From assembly GCA_013399855.1 (NCBI GenBank), contig VXAY01002919.1, positions 1,012,738 to 1,076,737 on the forward strand: a stretch of 64,000 nt of DNA, read 5' to 3'. Of the stretch, positions 13,147-64,000 are shown piece after piece. The notes under the pieces are model-generated. The model was given only the letters and a program-made list of their open reading frames with translations, was not told the DNA's origin and did not search any database. Source of the stretch: Oxyruncus cristatus (lineage: Eukaryota; Chordata; Aves; Passeriformes; Cotingidae). Position 1 is the first letter of the stretch. Every line of letters starts with the position of its first letter. The position numbers and the translations under genes are program-made.

Positions 13147-14115
13147 TATGTATATAAGCAAATGTTTTTTTAACAACTTTTTAAAATTTTGATGTGAAGT
13201 TATAGTTTTATAACTGGCTTATGTTTTATTGGAGAAATCTTGCCTATAATTCTATAAAGAAAGGTGACATTCCAAAATGTCAAGCATATCTTTTTTACAC
13301 AGATTATGCAAAATTCAAGTTGTATTTTAACCCCTTAGTACAACCTGTAACAGTGGTCTACCACTTCTTTCTGTTTAAGTAAAGAGATGTTGAATATCTT
13401 CTCCAAGTCAGATTGAAATTCCTCCAGGAACATGAAATGGTTGAACTCCATTGGTCAGTGTTATTTCCCTACTTTTACTTTATCTCTAATCTTCACCAGA
13501 AAGTGATGCTTTTGTAGAAGACTTGCAAAGTGACTTCCCCATCTCCATTTTAATTGCTTTTAAAAAAGTTTAAAAAAAAAAAAAAAGGGAAAAAAAAAAA
13601 GAAAAAGAAAAAATAGAGAAAGCACAGCACTTTTGATGATTTGTGGAGTTTTTGGTATGTCTGTTCTTGACATGTTGGTTTATATACAAGCTCTAGAAAT
13701 TGATGTTTCTCACGGTTCCTACAAGGGCGATCTGTAAAATGAACTGAAGCAAGTGTCTGATCCTGTTGAAATGCAATGACTTACTGACCTAACACTTCTC
13801 ATAGCACTGCTTATGTTGTTTGGTGTGAGGGTTTTTGCTTCCAAAATACATCTTCCCTGAACGTGGTAAATACTAGTGTCAAAATTAGAGAACCTATTGG
13901 TAGTCTTGTGGAGGAAACTGCTATCTTTGAGCACTTTAAGGCTTTAAAATACTTAACCAACTTGGCAGCTTGTTTTGATCGGGTCGTAACGTGTCCAATG
14001 GATCCACACTTCCCTTGTACTGATGCACTTAATATAATAATAAGCATTGAGTTGATACCTGACTTCCTAGAATAAGGACAGCCTTACTGTGTAAGTTCTG
14101 TATTAGTATTTCACA

Positions 14116-14121
14116 AATAAA
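14116..14121 (+). promoter_or_regulatory. RSBN1: Proximal polyadenylation signal, RSBN1
   Basis: AATAAA 970 bases after the stop codon, followed by a T-rich stretch. It would give a short-3'UTR isoform that excludes the CR1. Confidence 0.55.
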
Positions 14122-15269
14122 AAGTATTATGGCATTGGACTGCTTTTTCCATGTGTAGCTCCTGGGTGCCCAGTTACTGTGGAAAAATCAGTGGCACGTG
14201 CTCGATGTGTAGAGTGTCAGCTATCAACGGTTTTTAAACAATCTTTCAATATTTCTGGATGTTAACGTGTAATCTGTATTTGACTTTCACTCACCCCATT
14301 TATTACTGCCCTTTCCAGTCATCAAAAGGAAAAGTCCTGTCCCTTTTCCCTCTCCCTCCCCCCATCCCCACATTTAGAGTACAAGTTGGGTTTTGGTGCA
14401 ACTTAAGCTGTCTCCAGATAACTTTATTTGTTCTAATCCTCACTGGGGTAGGAAAGATTTGAAACACTATGTTAGACTAGACAAAAGCAAAGATGCTGTG
14501 TTAGTTCTGGATGCATCTTTTTAATATCAATTATTACTCTTCTCTTTATAAGGGTCTCTAAAATATGTTACTCTATTATAAATCTTACTTTGTGCAATAT
14601 TGTTTGTGTAGGCTTTTATATACATATTAGCACCTCAGTGTAGAGGTCACTATTTTAAACTGATAGAGAAATAATCCTCAGAAGATACTGCAGTGATTAG
14701 TTAGAACCTGTATTACTCCTTATGTGTATGTATGTATTGTCTTCGGTACAAAAATGAGGACTAGGAAATATTTCAATTTAAAACTAATTTACAGATTGAA
14801 GTGGTAGTGACTCGTTTAGTAATCTGTGTAAATAAGGTGTTAGAATGGAAAGCTTTTATGATGAGAAGTAATGTGATTCATGCAGGGGTGTAATTTAATC
14901 TTAGCAGAAACTCTAGATGACTCAGCGCGGTTCCGAAACGAGCCGTCACTTCTCTGGTGGGGTTTTTTTTTTCCACTTTTTATGTTGAGAGGAATTTCAT
15001 AGCTTTAAGGGTTGTGCAAAGTAAAATTCCTCACAGGCAATAGTGGTTTCAGTTCATCCTTCACACTCAGAGGTCGTATTTCCCAAGGGTTGTTCTTTCC
15101 ATTTGACCGAGTCTGCGAGTCTTCCAAGTGCCCGTTCCACCCTTCCCGTGCTGCTCCTCGGCCCTGGCACTGCAGGCACATCCTGAGGTGGCCCTTCCCT
15201 GGCAGCCAGCACTGATCACTCAGGAACTGACAAAACCTGCAGAGACCACAAGCTTAACTTCAAAGGCAG

Positions 15270-15275
15270 AATAAA
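15270..15275 (+). promoter_or_regulatory. RSBN1: Possible internal polyadenylation signal, RSBN1
   Basis: AATAAA in the inferred 3'UTR. A T-rich stretch follows at 15300-15312. A chance match is possible. Confidence 0.3.
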
Positions 15276-16069
15276 CAGATTGAGCCCCCATTGACCCACT
15301 TGTCTCTTTTATTGGGGAAATTGAAACACAGTGAAGAGGGAAACCATTTGGAAATCCACTGTAAATTCTAGTAGCAGGTTTTCAAAGGAATGAGTTAAGA
15401 CCCGAGTGGTTCATGTTACTTTCCAAACTGTAGCTTTAGTGAAATCTGTGAGAACAGCCTGAAATACCTGGAAAATGCTCTGACTTCCTCTTGGTTGGAG
15501 GGACAAGACCAAATAGCATCCTGCTCTCTGTGCTCTGCTCAATTACTAACCTAAAGCCTAATGTCAGATTAAAATGCACATTAAAAAAGGTATCTTTGGA
15601 TGACCTGAATGTTTCTGATGCATGTTTGGAAGATTCAGGGAGGGAGGGGCTGTTTGAGAACCTCTTACTAAATCCATGATCACCTCTGTTGTGCTTTAAC
15701 CAGACTGACAGACTTTCAAACTCCACCTCACCCCTGGATGTGAAGTACAGCAGGGATTGCTTGGGCAGCTGGTCACTGTCCAGCCATTGCTTCAGTTGCA
15801 CTGAAAACAGTAGAGCAGAGTCAGAACGAGGCCCTGATGGCACAGGTGCAAACATTTTCCAGAACAAGACCTGTAGAACACTGATTTTAGTGAGCTGTAG
15901 CTGTTTAGAGATGAAGAAATGAGTTCAAGCCACTTGCTGTTTGAACAGAACAAATCTCTGAGTAGGGCCGAGTAAATATTTCTGAGTATCTCTTGTTAAA
16001 CAGCTGCTATTTGAATTTCTTTAAGATTTCTTGGAGCAGCCTCCTTAATGAGATAATCAAGGGTTGTTC

Positions 16070-16455
16070 TAAGGCAGGCTGAGAACATTGGGCTGCTCAG
16101 CCTGGAGAAGAGACGGAGCACGGAGACCTCACAGCACCTTCCAGGATCTGAAGGGACCTACAGGGAAGACAAAGAGGGACTTTGCATCAGGAACTGGAGT
16201 GACAGGACAAGGGGGGAATGGGGACAAACTGAAAGGGGAATTTTAGGTTAGATATTAGGAAAAAACTTCCCTGTGAGGGTGGTGAGATGCTGGCACAGGT
16301 TGCCCAGGGAGGTTGGGGATGCCCCAACCCTGGAAGTGTCCAAGGCCAGGTTGGAGCAACCTGGTCTAGTGGAAGGTGTCCCTGCCCATGGCAGGGAGTG
16401 GAACAAGATGAGCTTTAAGGTCCCTTCCATCCCCTTTTGATTCTCTGGTTCTCAG
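16070..16455 (+). repeat. CR1 LINE 3' fragment inside the RSBN1 3'UTR
   Basis: Near-canonical CR1 3' end in sense orientation: 'ctgctcagcctggagaagag', then 'gaagtgtccaaggccaggtt', 'aaggtgtccctgcccatggc' and 'aggtcccttccatcc'. It is about 385 bp and one of the better preserved copies in the window, so a relatively young insertion. Confidence 0.92.
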
Positions 16456-17546
16456 TGGAACCCAGATATAGATACAGTTCCTAAATATGAATGTGCTGGT
16501 CTGTTACTGTAAATCCTCGGTTTTCCACTTATGAGGATCTGCTCTGTGAGAGGTGATGGGTAGAAAACGCTCCTGCTTTATGCTGGAGACAACTGTCCCT
16601 GCCCAAGTGCTCTGTCCATAGAGGCATCAGCTTTGAGAAACAGAACTGAGCTTGGGCCCTATTTTATTTAAAAGTGCTGGGGACTAAAACATTTTAGGGT
16701 TAAAAGCAGTGCTAGAAAGGGATTGCAAGTGCAATTTAAAGCTGAAATGCCAGCTGGCTACGGTTTCCTCTCTCCTCTAGACAAGCTCCAAGTCATTTTG
16801 TGCAGACACCTGACACGTTCCCTTCCAGGAATGGGGGGGACACCCACGAAGTGTTCCCAGGGGATTTATAAGGAACGCTTCTCACAGGGGTAGATCCAGA
16901 CAAAGGGCTCTGCTGTGCTCTGCCAGGTTACACTTCAGTCCCCGTGGACGAGGCAAAGTGTCAGAGCTCTCCCCAAGCCCTTCATCGGTCTGAGTCCAGA
17001 TAAACTCTGGAGCTGCAGTTCCCGAGGGGTGCTGAGTCTTGGCAGCTCTGCGCTGGCTGCGGGGGCGGGAGAGGTGGAGAAAGGATTGTTCTCCCCGAGA
17101 GCCTGTTCTGGACCTTCTTGTGCTGCCCAGGGATGTGACCCGCGCTCCGAGCAGCGTCCGGGGCGCTCCGAGCATTCACACAACCACCCCCAACTCCTCC
17201 CGATTTCTCTGTACAACATGTAAAAATACCGACTCCTGTATTGCTGTTTGGTGATTTCATTTGATTTGATTGGCAGCTACGATGATTTTTTTCTTTTTTT
17301 TTCTGTGGTTTTAATTTATCCGAGGTCTCTGCCTGCAGAGGACGTGTACAATTGCCTGGACGACTGTTTGCTTTGTGCGGCCTTAGTTGTATTTATTGCC
17401 CTTGGCGCGTGTGCGGGGGCGGCCCCGCGGCCCCCCCGCGCCGTCGGTAGCTGACTGTATACACCAGTGTCAAACTGTTAAGCTATTTCTTTGTAAAATA
17501 GTCCGGCGGAATGCATAGAAATTTTTTTCCTGTAAAGTATTTTTTT

Positions 17547-17552
17547 AATAAA
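17547..17552 (+). promoter_or_regulatory. RSBN1: Distal polyadenylation signal, RSBN1
   Basis: AATAAA preceded by a T-run and followed by 'gtctgattttgtcctttaaa', a plausible GU/U-rich downstream element. It is the last signal before the GC-rich PHTF1 promoter region. Confidence 0.6.
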
Positions 17553-17624
17553 CAAAAAGTCTGATTTTGTCCTTTAAAAACCCGCCTGGGCGCTTCTTTC
17601 CTGCGCGGGCGGGGGAGAAGGGGG

Positions 17625-17865
17625 NNNNNNNNNNNNNNNNNNNNNNNNNNNNNNNNNNNNNNNNNNNNNNNNNNNNNNNNNNNNNNNNNNNNNNNNNNNN
17701 NNNNNNNNNNNNNNNNNNNNNNNNNNNNNNNNNNNNNNNNNNNNNNNNNNNNNNNNNNNNNNNNNNNNNNNNNNNNNNNNNNNNNNNNNNNNNNNNNNNN
17801 NNNNNNNNNNNNNNNNNNNNNNNNNNNNNNNNNNNNNNNNNNNNNNNNNNNNNNNNNNNNNNNNN
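17625..17865. other. Assembly gap (241 N)
   Basis: Unsequenced bases inside a GC-rich region. The gap removes the start of the first visible PHTF1 exon: the human protein has about 19 residues before the conserved DQQIWEK with which the visible sequence resumes. Open frames drawn through the N run are meaningless. Confidence 0.99.
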
Positions 17866-29309
<11,444 letters not shown>

Positions 29310-30374
29310 ACCGACAGAACATCAGCCCTGGGCATCTCCACCAGAGAGAAGGGAACCAGAAGTGTGGGCAGAAAGCAGAAAACTGATGGCAATCTGTAAT
29401 TACAGCTTTCAAACAGATTCTCAGTGTATGTATCAGAAGTTTTCTTTCTGCTTTACTGTTCTACACCACCCAGAACCCAACGGGTCTCATCAGTGAGGTC
29501 ATCCCCTGGCATGCACACAGAAAAACTGCATTAATGGGGCCAAATCCTGACAGCTGGCACTGAAACCAGCAGGAACTGGTGTGGGACATCAAACCCTGAA
29601 GCCATACAAGAGCTGCAGCTGCAGGGACACCAATGGCTGTGACTGGTGCCACGTTTCTGCAAAACCTGAATCCTGGGATGTGACAAGGAGGGGAGTCAGC
29701 CCTCCCATCCCAGTCAGCCTTCCTGGAGCTACACTGGAATATTTCAGCTCGATCGTCCTCAGCTGCACTTGTCTGGCTGTGCTGGGGAGAGTCTCAGTCT
29801 TCAAAAGCTCCACGTGCTTGAGGCTTTGCCTCTGTCCTGAACCACTGCAGGATGTGAATTCCACCTCGGGATGGGAATTCCATCCCTCCCTGCTGCCACT
29901 CCAGCGATACCAGAGTGCTGCTGTTGGCTCAGGCCGGGTCTGCTGCGAAGAAACGATGAGTATTTTTCTGAAAACATTAATTACAGGAGAAAAACCTCTC
30001 AACAAATACTACAGGGAAAGTGTTTATGAGCCGTAGAACATTTTGCCAGGTCTGTATTCCCTGGAACACTCAGCTCCATCCTGTCCTGCCTGAGAACACC
30101 TCTGGCAAAGACCTCCTCAGGTTAATGTTTGGAAAGGGCAGAGGAGAGAAAGAAAACATTTTAAAGCTTCTGTTACATTTCCCTTCACTGGCTCTATCAG
30201 CTTCTATTTATTAGTAATGAAAAGAGCAAAAACTGAGGAACTTTTCAGAGCTTCATTCTTTCACAGGAGGGTGAGAAGGATTTTTGGTAGCAAATTGTTT
30301 ACAGCTATTTTCTGTACAAGGCAAAAGTTGTGAGATGTAAAAGGAGATGACAATTTTATATAGCAAAATGTACA

Positions 30375-30380
30375 AATAAA
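30375..30380 (+). promoter_or_regulatory. PHTF1: Candidate proximal polyadenylation signal, PHTF1
   Basis: AATAAA 1066 bases after the stop codon, within 'tgtacaaataaacctacagg'. Either this or the signal at 30505 could be used. Confidence 0.4.
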
Positions 30381-30504
30381 CCTACAGGACAAGTATTTCA
30401 TCATTATCCACTGTTTCTTACAGGACTTGATGAGTTTTATATCACCTTTGTCGAGCATTTGCTATTTGAACAAGGGGAGGGGGGGTGTCAAGGAAACTTC
30501 CAAT

Positions 30505-30510
30505 AATAAA
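30505..30510 (+). promoter_or_regulatory. PHTF1: Candidate distal polyadenylation signal, PHTF1
   Basis: AATAAA (within 'caataataaattgcatttgt') followed by a GU-rich stretch. An earlier AATAAA is at 30375-30380. Confidence 0.45.
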
Positions 30511-30614
30511 TTGCATTTGTTTTCCAGAAGAGCAGCATGTTTGTGGGTAAAACCTGGGGTCACACCCCTGAAAGCCAGCCAAGAACCTGGTTTATACAGT
30601 GCAGAACCAACAGG

Positions 30615-32595
30615 CCACGAACTGGAGTTTGTTTTTAATATCTATATAAAAAATAATGAGCGATTTACAGGTCTCTCTCTAGTCAGAACCTCAGAAGTCT
30701 GTATAAAGGTGCTGTACAATATATAAACATTTACACCCAGTACATCCATACATTGCTTAGCATTCCAAGGCCACATGGCTAAGTCTGATACAGGAAGTAC
30801 AGATACAAGGTCTATGGAGGGAGAAATCACACACAGGGAAGACATTATCACAGTAACATATAGAAAAAAACCCGAGGGGAGTTGATGGCAGGGGAATCAT
30901 TTCAGTGGTGCTAATTAATTCATCTGGAATTCAAGGTCTGGATCTGTCACTGTACTCAGTGGTCAGGGCGAGTGCACACAGCTCAACATAAACCACCCTC
31001 TGGGGAAGGGCACAGGGGGGAATATCTACACAGGCTACTTCAGAGTATTAAATATTTCACAGTCATACTCCACCCAGGGAGTATTTGTACGTGTTATGCT
31101 ACACAGCAAACCTCGATGGAGCGCCCGGGGCCGAGCAGCAGAGCACAGTTCAGAGCTGCTCTGAAGCCTCTTGAGTTCCCAAAGTCTTCGTTGAAAAGCT
31201 GTACTCGGGAAGAACTCCACTCAGAACTGCCTCACTGTGCTTCATCAGCCTTTAAAAACATCCCACGTTTCAAAGCCAAAAGGAGATCTATTTGCTCGTT
31301 CCATTTCCAAGAGCAAATCCTTTCAGTTTGAGTTTTGAGTAAGTAAAGCTCTGTCCTTTGCTCCTCCTTCTCCTGCAACCTGGATCAACGGGCTTTTACC
31401 ATTCAAAACCTCAACACGTCAGGAAATCATCACTAAAACGAGGAATAAAAGAAACCCCTTCAGCTTGTGCTGTTCTTACAGCTTTGGGACGGAGGTGTCA
31501 GGAGGTTCTGGTGGTCACATCCCTCTGTGAAAACATCTCTGCCAGCCCAAACCAGGGGCAGCGAGTCTCCTGTACCCTCTGTGTCATCAACACTCCTTGA
31601 TCACACACTCCATGTAAATATGGGAGAGTTCTAATGTACACAGTTAGAAACTTCACTGAAGAAGCTGCTCTGGCAGCTGGGTCTGTCTAAGGTCAGTTGT
31701 TACCTCTAGAGAGGGAAAAAATCCAGTTCCTAACTAGCATTAATTAATTAAAGATGGGACTTCAGTATCAGCTCCACACCAGGGCTGAGGATGTCGTGGT
31801 GCCACCAGTGAAACCAAAGGAATTAATGTTATTTAACAGAACCCAGAATTTTCTCTCCTCACACAAGATGCTTGCAAACCAAATTCCTACGGATCAAGGA
31901 AATAAAGCAATTTTTGCTGCGTTCAGGAGAAGCAAAATGATATCAAATACCATTTTTATCTACAGGGTTTGGTATCAGGTATAAAAATCCCAGGAAACAC
32001 ATCAGCTGAAAAGCATCAGTGGCTCGTTTGCTGCCCTGGAACTGGCAGAACCAACTCGCCCCTGTCCTTCCTGACCCAGCAAGAACACGGGGGGGTTTCC
32101 TGACGCAAACGTGCACCACGCTCCCAGAAAACACCCACCTCAGCCCAAACCTGCCTTGTCTGTGACTGGAATCCACGGGGGGAGGATGAGATTGGCTGGA
32201 TACAGTAGATAAACTTGGCACAAGAGCAGGAAGTGAGTCAGGATCACATTGGCAACAGAGGCATTAAATAACTTTGTTCAGAACTCACGACACTCGGAGA
32301 AGCCGCAGCAGTGCAACGCTGGGAGCAGCAGACAAGGGCCTGCACGGGGACACGGGGACAGCAGCTCATGGCAGAGTTTCACTGAAGCATCCAAAAGGTC
32401 CTTCATGCAGCTTAGATAATTTAAGAACAAATCAAACCCTTTCCCTCCCCCCCCGGCTCCAACCAGTTGCTGAGACAAAAAAAACCAAAAAAACAAAAAA
32501 AAAAACCCCAACTGTGTGAAAAGAACCAATGCTTTAAATGACCCTTATTGGAAAACTGGTTCAAACATGTTCTAAAAAGAACAGTGTCAGTCAGT
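30615..32595 (-). other. MAGI3: MAGI3 3' untranslated region (inferred)
   Basis: About 2 kb of non-coding sequence after the MAGI3 stop. The best end signal is ATTAAA (plus-strand TTTAAT at 30634-30639). Open frames on either strand show no recognisable homology. The A-rich run at 32477-32508 on the plus strand becomes a U-rich tract in the transcript. Confidence 0.5.
30634..30639 (-). promoter_or_regulatory. MAGI3: Candidate polyadenylation signal, MAGI3
   Basis: ATTAAA on the minus strand, about 1.95 kb after the stop. A canonical AATAAA on the minus strand appears only further on, at 30207-30212, which would place the MAGI3 3' end inside the PHTF1 3'UTR. Confidence 0.4.

Positions 32596-64000
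<31,405 letters not shown>

Larger units (their letters stand above)
13147..17575 (+). other. RSBN1: RSBN1 3' untranslated region (inferred, about 4.4 kb)
   Basis: Sequence after the stop is AT-rich and non-coding. It carries three AATAAA signals at 14116-14121, 15270-15275 and 17547-17552. The last is followed by a T-rich stretch and then a GC-rich region, which suits the end of the transcription unit just before the PHTF1 promoter. A-rich tract at about 13565-13620 and a CR1 at about 16070-16455 lie inside. The extent is inferred from the signals; human RSBN1 also has a multi-kilobase 3'UTR. Confidence 0.6.
29310..30525 (+). other. PHTF1: PHTF1 3' untranslated region (inferred)
   Basis: Non-coding sequence after the stop, with AATAAA signals at 30375-30380 and 30505-30510. 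The end is inferred from the second signal. Open frames here have no homology I recognise. Confidence 0.5.

Overview
The window is vertebrate genomic DNA, almost certainly from a bird. Long genes are split into short exons with GT-AG introns. The interspersed repeats are nearly all CR1-type LINE fragments with the usual avian 3' ends, and introns are compact for a vertebrate. There are no bacterial-type operons, CRISPR arrays or insertion sequences.

Three genes account for all the coding sequence. (1) RSBN1, plus strand: its second to last coding exons lie at 3323-13146, followed by an unusually long inferred 3'UTR to about 17575. The first coding exon lies upstream of the window. (2) PHTF1, plus strand: coding from 17866 (5' end lost in a 241-N gap at 17625-17865) to the stop at 29307-29309, in 17 visible exons plus one duplicated copy that I read as an assembly error. 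(3) MAGI3, minus strand: 20 coding exons from the window's right edge (guanylate-kinase-like domain) down to the stop at 32596-32598, with a 3'UTR to about 30615. The start of MAGI3 (PDZ0 and the first part of the GUK domain) lies beyond 64000.

The order and orientation RSBN1> PHTF1> <MAGI3 equals the human 1p13.2 block read in reverse. It is not the paralogous RSBN1L-TMEM60-PHTF2-MAGI2 block: the MAGI exons match MAGI3 in the GUK-WW linker and the C-terminal tail, the PHTF exons match PHTF1 to its last residues, and no TMEM60 is seen between RSBN1 and PHTF1. Exon borders were set by splice consensus plus reading-frame continuity; every junction listed keeps frame.

The three products are not known to form one pathway. 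RSBN1 is a nuclear JmjC-related H4K20me2 demethylase, PHTF1 a multi-pass endoplasmic-reticulum membrane protein of male germ cells, and MAGI3 a multi-PDZ junctional scaffold. They are neighbours by old synteny.

I found no novel biological system. The points most worth a second look are a false exon duplication in PHTF1 bounded by single-N joins, the gap over the PHTF1 promoter and start, a GC-AG intron in PHTF1, nearly abutting 3' ends of PHTF1 and MAGI3, a possible short MAGI3 isoform, a CR1 inside the RSBN1 3'UTR, and a duplicated unknown repeat plus CR1 in PHTF1 introns.
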